Shown here: one piece after another, positions 1-9,103 of the stretch
Numbering within the stretch: position 1 is the first letter of the stretch
Layout of the letters: the number at the start of each line of letters is the position of its first letter
Source: Methylotenera_A sp046594915
GTDB lineage: Bacteria; Pseudomonadota; Gammaproteobacteria; Burkholderiales; Methylophilaceae
NCBI GenBank assembly: GCA_046594915.1
Contig: JBKJRC010000004.1
Location: 105,123-169,122 of the forward strand
DNA: 64,000 nt
Direction: 5' to 3'
Program-made: the position numbers and the translations under genes
The notes under the pieces: generated by a model
Told to the model about the DNA's origin: nothing
Seen by the model: the letters and a program-made list of their open reading frames with translations, nothing else
Databases searched by the model: none

Positions 1-374
1 GAGTAGCTATCGCCAAATAGTACGACTTCTGCGCCTCTGGCCTTTACTGCATTAATTTTGATTAAAGGCGTGGTGGTTGGCATCACAATCACCGCGCGGC
101 AACCTAGCTTTTGTGCGCTTAACGCCACGCCTTGCGCGTGATTGCCAGCGCTGGCTGCAATCACGCCTTTTGCCAGAATGTCTGCTGGCAAATGCGCCAT
201 TTTGTTATACGCGCCGCGCAGTTTAAATGAAAAAACTGGCTGCATATCTTCGCGCTTAAGCAACACACGATTGCCAATGCGTGCCGACAAATTAGGTTGA
301 AATTCCAGCGGCGTTTTTTTAGCAACGTCATACACGCGCGAGTTTTCTATTTTGCTTTGATAGTGAATAGTCAT
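1..374 (-). CDS. ilvA: threonine ammonia-lyase (biosynthetic), N-terminal part
   Basis: This is the first 124 codons of a PLP-dependent threonine dehydratase; the gene continues past the left edge. The frame opens at the ATG complementary to 372-374 and stays open to base 1. It shows the fold-type II PLP signature: a K-R-E-D-M-Q-P-V-F-S-F-K-L-R-G-A-Y-N segment, whose SFKLRGA lysine carries PLP in this family, and then A-S-A-G-N-H-A-Q-G, the phosphate-proximal loop. The enzyme deaminates threonine to 2-oxobutanoate, the first step of isoleucine synthesis. It is divergent from rpiA, with about 110 bp between them. The regulatory ACT domains are outside the window, so the allosteric class cannot be judged. 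Confidence 0.93.
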   Translation of the reverse strand, partial: MTIHYQSKIENSRVYDVAKKTPLEFQPNLSARIGNRVLLKREDMQPVFSFKLRGAYNKMAHLPADILAKGVIAASAGNHAQGVALSAQKLGCRAVIVMPTTTPLIKINAVKARGAEVVLFGDSY

Positions 375-483
375 GCTTTATTTTAAATGTGCTTATTTTC
401 AGACGTGCTTATTTTTAAGTTCACTTGGGCGGTGTATAGTGTTGAATTAGTTAAGTAATTACATTATAAAGGATTCAAGCAAA

Positions 484-1143
484 ATGGCATTGACGCAGGA
501 CGAATTAAAACAACAAGTGGCAAAAGCAGCCGTTGAATATGTAAAAAGCGGCATTATTGGTGTGGGCACAGGTTCAACCGCCAACTTTTTTATTGAAGAA
601 TTAGCCAAAGTAAAACATAAAATCGATGGCGCAGTTGCCAGCAGTGAAGCCACTGCACAACGCTTACGTAGTCATGGTATTGAAGTATTTGATTTAAACA
701 GTGTCGATCAATTAGACATTTACGTAGATGGCGCAGATGAAATTACGGAACATCTGCATATGTTAAAAGGCGGCGGCGGCGCGTTAACGCGCGAAAAAAT
801 TGTGGCGGCGGTCGCTAAGCAATTTATTTGCATTTGTGACGAAACCAAATATGTACCTGTTTTAGGTAAGTTTCCACTACCAGTTGAAGTATTGCCGATG
901 GCAAAAAGTTATGTGGCGCGCGAGTTAATGAAACTGGGCGGTCAACCAAAATTGCGCGACTTCACTACCGATAACGGCAATATCATTTTAGATGTGCACG
1001 GCTTAACGATTAGCGACCCAATTGCATTTGAAGCAAAAATAAATCAAATTGTGGGCGTTGTCACCAATGGTTTATTTGCTGCACGGCCTGCGAATGTGTT
1101 GTTATTAGCGACTGCTAATGGCGTTAAAACCTATAAAAAGTAA
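484..1143 (+). CDS. rpiA: ribose-5-phosphate isomerase A
   Basis: The 219-residue protein has the usual RpiA length and motifs: G-V-G-T-G-S-T-A-N near residue 26 (phosphate loop), S-S-E-A-T near 53, the catalytic stretch Y-V-D-G-A-D-E-I-T near 80, and L-K-G-G-G-G-A-L-T-R-E-K near 93. It interconverts ribose-5-phosphate and ribulose-5-phosphate in the cytosol. In a methylotroph using the ribulose monophosphate cycle it would also help regenerate the formaldehyde acceptor; that link is inference. The ATG at 484 follows AAAGGATTCAAGCAAA, a usable ribosome binding site. It has its own promoter region, shared divergently with ilvA. Confidence 0.97.
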   Translation: MALTQDELKQQVAKAAVEYVKSGIIGVGTGSTANFFIEELAKVKHKIDGAVASSEATAQRLRSHGIEVFDLNSVDQLDIYVDGADEITEHLHMLKGGGGALTREKIVAAVAKQFICICDETKYVPVLGKFPLPVEVLPMAKSYVARELMKLGGQPKLRDFTTDNGNIILDVHGLTISDPIAFEAKINQIVGVVTNGLFAARPANVLLLATANGVKTYKK

Positions 1144-1273
1144 GGTTTTAAAGTAAGGTTTTTAGTAAATAAACACCTTATAAAGCCGCGCGAATAGAAT
1201 CATAATTTTGTAATAATTGATTGTTACAATCTGGCTAGTAGAATAAAGCCATTAAACAAGAAGGGTAGTAAAC

Positions 1274-1981
1274 ATGCAATTTGAACACACCTCTAAACAG
1301 TATGACGCTGAACTAGAATCCGTTCGCGCCAAAGTGCTTGAAATGGGCGGCATGGTAGAACAGCAAATAGTTAACGCATTAGAAGCGTTAATTAAAGCCG
1401 ACATTAAACTGGCCAAAGAAGTGATGGAAAGTGACGCGCGGGTTAACTCGCTGGAAGTGCAGATTGATGAGGATTGTAGCCATATTATTGCGCGCCGTCA
1501 GCCAGCCGCAGGCGATTTGCGCATGGTGATGATGATGGTTAAAACCATCACCGATTTAGAGCGCATTGGTGATGAAGCCACTAAAATTGCGCGTACTGCA
1601 CAGCGTATTTATGATGAAGACCGCATGTACAAACCACGCTTTAACGAGATTAATGCCATGGTTAAAATCGTGCGCGAAATGTTGCGTACTTCGCTTGACG
1701 CGTTTGCGCGCTTGGATGTGAGCCAAACGGTTGATGTGGCCAGGCAAGATGAGCTAGTGGATGAGCAATTTCGCGTAGCGATGCGACAACTGATTATGTT
1801 TATGCTGGAAGATCCGCGCACCATTTCCATGTCGTTAGAAGTGTTGTTTGTGGCAAAAGCGGTTGAGCGCATCGGCGACCACGCTAAAAATATCGCCGAA
1901 TATGTCGTGTATATGGTGAAAGGCAAAGACGTGCGTCACAGTAGCTTGCAAGAAATGGAACGCGAAACTTTACAACCTTAA
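1274..1981 (+). CDS. phoU: phosphate transport regulator PhoU
   Basis: The 235-residue protein matches PhoU along its length: two repeats of a three-helix bundle, each with a metal-binding E/D-R-I-G-D motif. D-L-E-R-I-G-D-E-A-T-K-I-A lies near residue 95 and A-V-E-R-I-G-D-H-A-K-N-I-A near residue 197. PhoU links the PstSCAB phosphate transporter to the PhoR/PhoB two-component system and restrains phosphate uptake. Neither pstSCAB nor phoRB is next to it here, so the gene stands alone. AAGAAGGG lies about ten bases before the ATG. Confidence 0.96.
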   Translation: MQFEHTSKQYDAELESVRAKVLEMGGMVEQQIVNALEALIKADIKLAKEVMESDARVNSLEVQIDEDCSHIIARRQPAAGDLRMVMMMVKTITDLERIGDEATKIARTAQRIYDEDRMYKPRFNEINAMVKIVREMLRTSLDAFARLDVSQTVDVARQDELVDEQFRVAMRQLIMFMLEDPRTISMSLEVLFVAKAVERIGDHAKNIAEYVVYMVKGKDVRHSSLQEMERETLQP

Positions 1982-2021
1982 CCACATTCCAAACGGCATA
2001 AATAGTTAATCAACCTAATAT

Positions 2022-2882
2022 TTATGCCAGCCTTGGATGAATAGATACTTGCGGGAATGGAATTTCGATACCGCGCGCATCAAACGCATGCTTAATATTT
2101 TTCAGGTATTCGCGCCGTACGCCCCATTGTTCAAGTGGTAAAACTTTAAATCGACAACGTATTACCACAGATGAATCGGCAAGATTTTCAACGCCTGCCA
2201 TTTCCATATCATCTAAAATTTTGTGTTTAAAATCTGCTTGATTTCGAAGCTGATGACCAACTTCCGTCATCACTTGCATCACAGTCGCCACATCTTCTTT
2301 ATAGGCAACACCCACATCAATCACCGCCTGTGCAAAGCCGCGGCTCATATTGGTTACCGCGCCAATATTTCCATTAGGTACATAATGCACATTGCCGCTG
2401 TAATCACGCATTTTAATATAACGCAGCGTCACCTCTTCTACTAAACCACTTTTGCCGCCTGCTTCAACCACGTCGCCTTGGCGAATTTGATTTTCTAATA
2501 GAATGAAAAAACCCGTGAAGTAATCTTTGATTAAATGTTGCGCGCCAAAACCAACCGCCACGCCGACAACGCCCGCCGCCGCTAAAATAGGCGCGATTGA
2601 AATGCCAAGTTCGTATAACACTTCCACCACGCAGATAAGCACAATGACTAATGTAGCAACATATTTCACCACGCGCGCCAGCGTATCGATACGTTTTACT
2701 TCTTCTGAGTTTTCAAACGCCTGTTGTTTCAGGTAGGTTTTCATGTACAAAATAAATTTGGTACTGAGTTTCATCAACACCAATCCGATGAACAAAATAA
2801 GTACGATGCGCAACATTGTTTTTAATATCGGCAATAATTCATTCGGATGACTAAGGCCAAGGCTTGTTAAAATGCTTTCCAT
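2022..2882 (-). CDS. mscS: small-conductance mechanosensitive channel (MscS family)
   Basis: The 286-residue protein has about three membrane helices in its first 130 residues. It then shows the MscS pore and beta-domain signature: a G/A-rich TM3 (I-A-P-I-L-A-A-A-G-V-V-G-V-A-V-G-F-G-A-Q), followed by L-I-K-D-Y-F-T-G-F-F-I-L-L-E-N-Q and Y-V-P-N-G-N-I-G-A-V-T-N-M-S-R. The family opens under membrane tension after osmotic downshock and releases solutes. The gene lies 46 nt behind amylosucrase on the same strand, so it is probably co-transcribed with sucrose metabolism. That fits a role in releasing or balancing the osmolyte (inference). Confidence 0.93.
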   Translation of the reverse strand: MESILTSLGLSHPNELLPILKTMLRIVLILFIGLVLMKLSTKFILYMKTYLKQQAFENSEEVKRIDTLARVVKYVATLVIVLICVVEVLYELGISIAPILAAAGVVGVAVGFGAQHLIKDYFTGFFILLENQIRQGDVVEAGGKSGLVEEVTLRYIKMRDYSGNVHYVPNGNIGAVTNMSRGFAQAVIDVGVAYKEDVATVMQVMTEVGHQLRNQADFKHKILDDMEMAGVENLADSSVVIRCRFKVLPLEQWGVRREYLKNIKHAFDARGIEIPFPQVSIHPRLA

Positions 2883-2928
2883 GCATGCTCCATTGTATAA
2901 ATAGTGAAAATTTGTCCGTAAAATAGGG

Positions 2929-4881
2929 TTAAGTTTCCAGCCAAACCATCCCTTGCGGCGGCATGTTAATGACCGAACTGTTCAAATCAAGCGTGTGATC
3001 TGCAAATAAATCTTTAACGCTGGCATGTTGCAACAACCCGAGCTTGCGCAGGCCATCAATACTGAGCTGTTGTGCACTATGGTCAAAGTTGCAAATCACC
3101 AGCACGCGCGGATGGCTGCCTGCGCCGTCAAATCGCACAAAACAAAATAGATGCGGATTATCTAATGCAATTAATTCGCGATTATTGTGATCAGCAAATG
3201 CGGTAATTTCTTTTCTGCTGGCAATCATTTTTTTTAAACCAGAAAAAATACGCTGTTCAATCGTACCCTTTTCATGTCTTAGCTGACTTTGATGCCAATT
3301 CATGACTGGGCGGTGAATCCACCGATTATCATTTTTTTTATGAATATCGTTCAAGTAAGCCTGATCGTTCAATGTGCCGATTGCATCGCCATAATAAATC
3401 AACGGAATACCGCCAAACGCCAAAATAATGCCATGTAGCAGCAAAATAGTATCAATACTGCGGCTAATCGCCTGTGCATCGTTTTTTTCCGTTGCGGTTT
3501 CTAACCCAGCCAATGACGCTAGCGAACCTGCAATGCGGGCGTCACCATTTTTTTTATTGGTACCAAAAGCGATACCTCTTGCAATCGAATCGGGAAACTG
3601 GCCCGTGTAGTGATTAAGCAAAAATTGCCGATGCAATGCTGGGTCGTATCCAGCTAAACGAATGTCACTGTCATCAAAGCCCAGCCCAATATCATCATGG
3701 CAGCGCACATAATTAAGCCAAGTTGCGCGTTCTAATTTATCGGGAATCGACCGAATGGCATGGTTAAGTAACGTCGCTTTTTTGGTGGCAACGGCTTCCC
3801 ATAACAAAGCCATTAACGTCGCGTTATAGGCAATTTCACACTCTTTGGCGTTAATTGCATCTTCGCCAAAATATTTAATCACTTCAACGGGCGCTACAAT
3901 TGCCTCGGCAATAAATAAAACGCCAGGCGCTGTCACTTGGCAGCAATCTTTCATCAATTGCAATATCAAGTGCGCTTCACGCTCGTTTTGGCAAGTGCTG
4001 CCAATTTTTTTCCATAAAAATGCAACCGCATCTAGCCGAATCACATCCGCGCCATGATTCGCCCAGAATAAAATAATATCCACCATTTCAATCAGCACAG
4101 CAGGATTTTGATAGTTCAAATCCCATTGATATTCATTAAAAACCGTCATCACCCATTTGTCCATTTCCGCATTCCAGGTAAAGTTACCGGGTGCGTTTTC
4201 GGGGAATATCTCTGGCATGGTTTCTTCATACAAATCGGGCGTGCTACGATCATTAAATACATAGTAGTAATCTTGATATTTTTTATTGCCCTCGCGTGCT
4301 TGAACTGCCCAAGCATGCTCGTCCGAGGTGTGATTCACCACCACATCGAGCACTAATAATGTGCCGCGTTTTTGAAGATTAGTCGCCAACTCATCTAAAT
4401 CTTCAATCGCGCCGATATCTTCATTAATTTTTCTAAAATCGCGCACTGCATAACCGCCATCACTTTTGCCTTTTGGGCAATCTAAAATCGGCATAATATG
4501 CAGCATGTTGATACCCAAATCTTGCAGATAACCCAGATTTTTTTGCAGGCCTTTTAAATCGCCACAAAACTCTTTGCAATACAGTGCATAACCAACCCAT
4601 TGCTGGCTTAAAAACCAGTCATGGTTTTTTTCGCGCGCGCGGTCAAGCTTGCGCAGCTTTTGTGAGCGGGCAATATATGAGCGTGTGAGTATTTTGACTA
4701 GCTGATGCAGTTGCGGTTTGAAATCGGCACGATGCCCATATAGCTGGTGAAATAGCGAATAGATAGCGTAAAAATTTGCACCTAAGCGCGTATAAAAATA
4801 CTGTAGATTTTTATCCTTAATTTCGACTTCAATTTCCGTCAATATGTCATTCAATAACGAATGTGAAACCTGTTCATACAT
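2929..4881 (-). CDS. ams: amylosucrase (GH13 family)
   Basis: The 650-residue protein matches amylosucrase in length and architecture. A helical N-terminal domain of about 90 residues precedes a GH13 (beta/alpha)8 barrel. Visible GH13 regions are D-V-V-V-N-H-T-S-D-E-H, A-D-V-I-R-L-D-A-V-A-F-L-W-K-K (nucleophile Asp), F-I-A-E-A-I-V (acid/base Glu) and V-R-C-H-D-D-I-G (transition-state stabiliser). The enzyme splits sucrose and moves the glucosyl unit onto an alpha-glucan, releasing fructose. In methylotrophs it is found with sps and a fructokinase, which recycles the fructose. The start is the ATG at 4881, six bases after the sps stop, so the genes are in one operon. A sucrose hydrolase of the same family cannot be excluded by eye. 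Confidence 0.92.
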   Translation of the reverse strand: MYEQVSHSLLNDILTEIEVEIKDKNLQYFYTRLGANFYAIYSLFHQLYGHRADFKPQLHQLVKILTRSYIARSQKLRKLDRAREKNHDWFLSQQWVGYALYCKEFCGDLKGLQKNLGYLQDLGINMLHIMPILDCPKGKSDGGYAVRDFRKINEDIGAIEDLDELATNLQKRGTLLVLDVVVNHTSDEHAWAVQAREGNKKYQDYYYVFNDRSTPDLYEETMPEIFPENAPGNFTWNAEMDKWVMTVFNEYQWDLNYQNPAVLIEMVDIILFWANHGADVIRLDAVAFLWKKIGSTCQNEREAHLILQLMKDCCQVTAPGVLFIAEAIVAPVEVIKYFGEDAINAKECEIAYNATLMALLWEAVATKKATLLNHAIRSIPDKLERATWLNYVRCHDDIGLGFDDSDIRLAGYDPALHRQFLLNHYTGQFPDSIARGIAFGTNKKNGDARIAGSLASLAGLETATEKNDAQAISRSIDTILLLHGIILAFGGIPLIYYGDAIGTLNDQAYLNDIHKKNDNRWIHRPVMNWHQSQLRHEKGTIEQRIFSGLKKMIASRKEITAFADHNNRELIALDNPHLFCFVRFDGAGSHPRVLVICNFDHSAQQLSIDGLRKLGLLQHASVKDLFADHTLDLNSSVINMPPQGMVWLET

Positions 4882-4887
4882 AAATTT

Positions 4888-7074
4888 TCAATCCTGTTTC
4901 AGTGCAGAAATAATCGGCGCAACGTCTAGGCCATAATGCACCAACCCTTCTAAAATGCCGGCAGCATAATGTTGCGAGGCAAAATAAATATGCTCTCGAT
5001 GCCGCAGTTTTTCTAACTCCTGGCTATAATTGCCCACCACAATCGCGCGCGTGTCACCAATTAGCATTTCAATATCGTTGCCCGAATCACCCGCCACCAC
5101 AAACTTTTCCAGCGGCAAGCCCCATTTATAAGCTAAATAACGAATGGCATGGCCTTTAGACGCGCGCACGGGCAACACATCTAAAAATTCCTCATGCGAA
5201 TAAATAAGTTGTGCGTGCAAATTGCATTGGCGCAGATGATTTTGTATGTCACTCAAGGGCGGCATTCCATCTGGTTTTGCAAGATAACTTAATTTAAATT
5301 CACGCTGATTTTCCGGTGCCTGCAAGGTTAATCCTGGAAAATGACTTAACGCTTTTTTCAGGTCATCTTTTCGCCACATATAACGAATATGTGCCGACCA
5401 GCCTGTGTCAGGCACTAGTTTTTTACCATAATGAATCTCTGAGCCGACCGAAGTGATTAGCACATCGGGCACATTTACTTGATTGGCTTTAAGTATTTGC
5501 AGCGCACTTTCAAGCGGCCGCCCAGTGGCTACGCCAAAAATACAATTGGCCTTATTTTTATCTACCCAGTTTGTTAAACCTTTGAGTGATTTCTTATGCC
5601 CCACTAGCGTATTATCAATATCGCTAATTAGCGCTATGCTGGCCAATGGTATGCGTGATTTTTCCGCACTTAAAACCAAGGCTTGCTGACGGCGGAAGCG
5701 TTTTTGATCGCGACGCAATAATCTGCGCACTTCTTTCATATATTTATCCACGTGCGCCGCCCAGCTGTAATGCCGCCAAACCCCTACCAAACCGCTACTG
5801 GCCCATTGGCGCCAGCGTTTTTTATCTTCCAAAATATATAACAAGCCATCTGCAATCGCACTGCTGTCCAAAGTATCGACAATTAATCCATTGCGACAAT
5901 TGCCCAAAATATCGCGCGGGCCGCCGTCATCCGGCGCCACAAATGGCAATCCGCTGGCGGCGGCTTCTATCAAGGTTAAGCCAAATGGTTCGGTAAAAGC
6001 AGGGTTAACAAACACGCCACGGCGCCTTGCGGCTAAACGATATAGCTCTGGCACGTCTTCTTGTGCAACGAATTTTGGAATCGCCACTTTGCCCCATAAA
6101 TCATAGCGGTCTAAATCGAACAATAACTGACTCATCACTTTTTGCTGCGACTCTTCTAAATCGCGAATGTCTTCACGCGTACCAGCCACAATCAATAAAT
6201 TGGCAGCCGCCTGCAATGCAGGGCTGTTGCCATACGCTTCAATTAAACCGTGAATGTTTTTTCTGATATCTGGTCGACTAATCGAAAAAATCAAGGGTTT
6301 TTCTGGCTGTGCTAAATAGCCATCAATTTTTTGCTGAATCGAGGTTTTTTGTTTGATGCGTCCAGGCGGCAAAAACCTTGAGGTGTCTGTTCCTGGCGAA
6401 ATAACGCTAAAGCGCGATTGGTTAAAATTATTATACATGCCATATTGCTGCTCAATCTCTTGCTTAGTGCTGGTGATAACCAATGAGGCATGTTGAATAA
6501 TATCTTCTTCAACCGCAATACGGCGCTCAAAATTAAACTGCTTTTCGATGGCAGACGCTTTTCGACCACTCGCCATTAAGCGATCGCGTTTGGGCCGTCC
6601 GAGCGAATGACCAGTATGCACTTGCGGAATACCGAGCAATAACGATAGCTGCTGCCCAACATAACCTGCATCGGCGTAATGCGTATGAATTAAATCCGGG
6701 ATTCGGCCCTGCTGCCTTAAAAAATGCAAGGCTTTATCGACCACTTGATCTAAATGTGGCCACAAGACTTCTTTTCGCAAATAACGTTTTGGCCCGCAAC
6801 GCAAACGGATGATGCGCGCGCCCTCGCCCAAAAATTCCTCAGCTTGTGCGTAATCATTTGCTACGCTGTCGTCTTCAATTAATCTGGTTAACAAATCTAC
6901 TTTATCAACACCTGCATGGCTTGCCAGCGCACGCGCAAGTTCCACCACGTAAGTCGTCTGGCCACCGGTGTCTGCATCCGCGCCCAGCTCCATGTCGTTG
7001 GCACGAATAAGCCCGTGCATACTAATCATCAGCACATAGAGGGGATTTTCAGACTTTTGCAGTGGATCAATCAT
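4888..7074 (-). CDS. sps: sucrose-phosphate synthase with C-terminal sucrose-phosphate phosphatase domain
   Basis: The protein is about 728 residues and has two parts. Residues 1-470 form a GT4 glycosyltransferase with I-S-M-H-G-L-I-R, G-G-Q-T-T-Y-V-V-E-L, I-H-T-H-Y-A-D-A-G, T-G-H-S-L-G-R-P-K and the sugar-nucleotide motif P-A-F-T-E-P-F-G-L-T-L-I-E-A-A. The rest is a HAD-type sucrose-phosphatase domain with D-I-D-N-T-L and V-V-A-G-D-S-G-N-D-I-E-M-L. It should make sucrose-6-phosphate from UDP/ADP-glucose and fructose-6-phosphate and may dephosphorylate it. The chosen ATG at 7074 overlaps the fructokinase TGA as ATGA; a TTG nine bases upstream is also in frame. Sucrose is an osmoprotectant in related methylotrophs. 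Confidence 0.94.
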   Translation of the reverse strand: MIDPLQKSENPLYVLMISMHGLIRANDMELGADADTGGQTTYVVELARALASHAGVDKVDLLTRLIEDDSVANDYAQAEEFLGEGARIIRLRCGPKRYLRKEVLWPHLDQVVDKALHFLRQQGRIPDLIHTHYADAGYVGQQLSLLLGIPQVHTGHSLGRPKRDRLMASGRKASAIEKQFNFERRIAVEEDIIQHASLVITSTKQEIEQQYGMYNNFNQSRFSVISPGTDTSRFLPPGRIKQKTSIQQKIDGYLAQPEKPLIFSISRPDIRKNIHGLIEAYGNSPALQAAANLLIVAGTREDIRDLEESQQKVMSQLLFDLDRYDLWGKVAIPKFVAQEDVPELYRLAARRRGVFVNPAFTEPFGLTLIEAAASGLPFVAPDDGGPRDILGNCRNGLIVDTLDSSAIADGLLYILEDKKRWRQWASSGLVGVWRHYSWAAHVDKYMKEVRRLLRRDQKRFRRQQALVLSAEKSRIPLASIALISDIDNTLVGHKKSLKGLTNWVDKNKANCIFGVATGRPLESALQILKANQVNVPDVLITSVGSEIHYGKKLVPDTGWSAHIRYMWRKDDLKKALSHFPGLTLQAPENQREFKLSYLAKPDGMPPLSDIQNHLRQCNLHAQLIYSHEEFLDVLPVRASKGHAIRYLAYKWGLPLEKFVVAGDSGNDIEMLIGDTRAIVVGNYSQELEKLRHREHIYFASQHYAAGILEGLVHYGLDVAPIISALKQD

Positions 7075-8009
7075 AAATTCCAATCGTTAATATACGGCGT
7101 GTAAAAATCAGTATTGGCAGGCGCCCCACCGCGAATGCCGCAGATTGCACTGGCAAACTGATTGGCACGATTTAACATAGTTGCTTCATCCCAACCTAAG
7201 CCGCGCCCTAAAATACACACCGCAGAAAATGCATCGCCTGCGCCTACGGTGTCTACCAGCGCCGTTTTAGCCAGAAATGCTTTAGAAGGTGCTAAATTGT
7301 CGGTTTTCACAACCGTTTCACCGTTTGTCATCCATGCGCCTTCGGCGCCTTTTGTGACAATCATTTGCTGAATGTCGAATTCTGCGCATAATTTTTTGGC
7401 TTTATCATAGTCGGCTGCAGCCTCAATCTTAAAGTATTTGGCGATAATCAAGAGTTCTTCTTCATTCAGTTTCACCATATCGCTGCGTAACAATGAGCGT
7501 TTAATCGTGTGTTTGTTGTAAAAAGGCGCGCGTAAGTTAATATCTAAAAAACGTGGACATTTTCCATCTTCTAAAAACTTATCCAGTGCTAATCTGGACG
7601 GCATACTACGTTGCGCCAAAGTGCCAAAATAAACCAGATCTGGTTTAAGCGACATCGTAACCATATGTGTAATGCCTGCATGAATATGGTCGTAAGCCTG
7701 ATTTTGCAAAATCTCAAACTGATGACCGCTTTCGGTTAAATGCACGTTAACCTGACCTGTCGGATAAATTGCGTCGATCTGCAAGCCCGACACATCCATT
7801 TTAAGCCTTTGCATTTCCTGTAAAAGTAGCGTGCGCAACGCATCCTGTCCAGTTCTGGTAATCATCACAGGGCGCAAGCCAAACGCGCTTAAATGTCGTG
7901 CCACATTAAATGGCGCGCCGCCCAACACAGTTTCATCGTGGAAAATATCAGCTAACACTTCGCCAAATATGCCAATGACTTTTTGTGATTGGTTTTTTGT
8001 GGATGACAA
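7071..8009 (-). CDS. fructokinase (PfkB/ribokinase family)
   Basis: This is a PfkB-family sugar kinase. Near the N-terminus G-E-V-L-A-D and G-G-A-P-F-N-V-A-R-H-L bind sugar. Near residue 245 of the mature frame, V-D-T-V-G-A-G-D-A-F-S-A-V carries the catalytic Asp and anion hole. Placed first in the frk-sps-ams operon, it most likely phosphorylates the fructose released by amylosucrase. The start is uncertain. A TTG at 8009 follows AAGGAAAG and gives a normal N-terminus; the frame also opens at a GTG at 8051 without a clear ribosome site. It overlaps sps by four bases. Confidence 0.88.
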   Translation of the reverse strand: MSSTKNQSQKVIGIFGEVLADIFHDETVLGGAPFNVARHLSAFGLRPVMITRTGQDALRTLLLQEMQRLKMDVSGLQIDAIYPTGQVNVHLTESGHQFEILQNQAYDHIHAGITHMVTMSLKPDLVYFGTLAQRSMPSRLALDKFLEDGKCPRFLDINLRAPFYNKHTIKRSLLRSDMVKLNEEELLIIAKYFKIEAAADYDKAKKLCAEFDIQQMIVTKGAEGAWMTNGETVVKTDNLAPSKAFLAKTALVDTVGAGDAFSAVCILGRGLGWDEATMLNRANQFASAICGIRGGAPANTDFYTPYINDWNL

Positions 8010-8257
8010 TATCTTTCCTTCGCTATGTATGTAAACGCTAAGTGAAACCACTTAAATCTATTAGCGTTTTAATGTAAATTGACTTAAAACACTTGTCTTG
8101 ATATTGAAAATTTCGCTCTAGTGCACAAAAATATTCGAAAAATTGTGCTTTAAAACTGGTTAAGTTGTAGCGCTTAATATTGATGAACAGTTTAAAAGCA
8201 GCTATTTTTGAATGTTTAGCCTTAACTATATTGCTTTAAAAGCTGGCCGTATGATTG

Positions 8258-8764
8258 TTACAGGTCTGATAACGGAATCAGTCCCGCGCCAATATCTTTA
8301 CTATTAATCTGCAAACTTAGCTGCGCCAAACTTTGCGTCAAAGTCGCCAATGTATCCACATCCAAACGATCTAACGCGTCTCTCAACACGCCCCTGGGTG
8401 ACGGCGGTGCATTTTTGATGATGGTTAAGCCTTGCTCCGTGAGCGATAAACGCACCACGCGCTGGTCGGTAGTTTCACGCTTTTTTACAATGAGCATTTT
8501 TTTAGCCAGCTTTTCCACCAAATTACTTGCTGTGGATTGATGAATCGCTAAATTAGTAGCCAGTTGAGACACTTTTAAATCGGGCGCTTTATCTAGCTCG
8601 TACAACACCCAAAGTTGAGAGCTGCTGATGCCGCAGGCCGATTCGGTGTCGCTTAGATGCTTTTTAACCGAGCTGAAAATCACCCGAAAATGCTGCAAAG
8701 AAGTATTGGCCAAAGTAGCCTGCAATTGCGCCTGATTCATTAAAAGTGCTGGTTTTTCAGTCAT
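8258..8764 (-). CDS. MarR-family transcriptional regulator
   Basis: The protein is about 168 residues with a winged-helix core: S-S-Q-L-W-V-L-Y-E-L-D-K, L-K-V-S-Q-L-A-T-N-L-A-I-H-Q-S-T-A-S-N-L-V-E-K-L (recognition helix) and a wing around K-R-E-T-T-D-Q-R-V-V-R-L-S-L-T-E-Q-G. The ATG at 8764 is preferred; a TTG at 8779 and an ATG at 8740 are alternatives and none has a strong ribosome site. It is on the same strand as the sucrose operon and about 250 bp upstream of it. A perfect 15-bp palindrome lies about 100 bp upstream of its start. Ligand and targets cannot be read from sequence. Confidence 0.85.
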   Translation of the reverse strand: MTEKPALLMNQAQLQATLANTSLQHFRVIFSSVKKHLSDTESACGISSSQLWVLYELDKAPDLKVSQLATNLAIHQSTASNLVEKLAKKMLIVKKRETTDQRVVRLSLTEQGLTIIKNAPPSPRGVLRDALDRLDVDTLATLTQSLAQLSLQINSKDIGAGLIPLSDL

Positions 8765-8866
8765 GGTTAAGTTGAACAAAAAATTGTAAAGGGTTGTTGA
8801 TAATGCACAAAAATTTACGGCTAAAAATGGTGTTAACTTATTTACTGTGCATTCAGTTTACCGCAA

Positions 8867-8907
8867 TAATTACATTTATACAAATATATATCGTATAAAT
8901 GTAATTA
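8867..8907. repeat. perfect 15-bp inverted repeat upstream of the MarR gene
   Basis: TAATTACATTTATAC (8867-8881) is repeated as its exact reverse complement at 8893-8907, with an 11-base AT-only-plus-C spacer. It lies in the 339-bp gap between the MarR gene (start 8764) and yggX. It has no flanking T-run in either direction that would make a clean terminator. It may be a MarR-family operator or an RNA hairpin; this is inference. Confidence 0.6.
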
Positions 8908-8969
8908 AGCATTATGTTGATTAACACGCTATTTCGGCAACACTTAATTGCATAATCATTAAGCACAAA

Positions 8970-9004
8970 CGAAAAAACCATACAGAATTTGTATGGTTTT
9001 TTCG
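8970..9004 (-). terminator. bidirectional-looking terminator downstream of yggX
   Basis: CGAAAAAACCATACA (8970-8984) pairs perfectly with TGTATGGTTTTTTCG (8990-9004) around a five-base loop. The A-run and T-run are inside the stem, so either strand reads as a rho-independent terminator. It lies 100 bp past the yggX stop on the minus strand. Apart from this hairpin and the 8867-8907 palindrome, I see nothing coding in 8765-9103. Confidence 0.75.
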
Positions 9005-9103
9005 TTTCTACACGCTCGCTAAATGTTACTAAGCTGCATATTTAACACTCGCGCACTAAACACTCCACTCAATTAACACTTTTTGCCATTGGTTTGATGT
9101 AGC

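Noticed and set aside
5646..6266. Several plus-strand ORFs of 70-116 residues
   Set aside because: Shadows of sps on the opposite strand.
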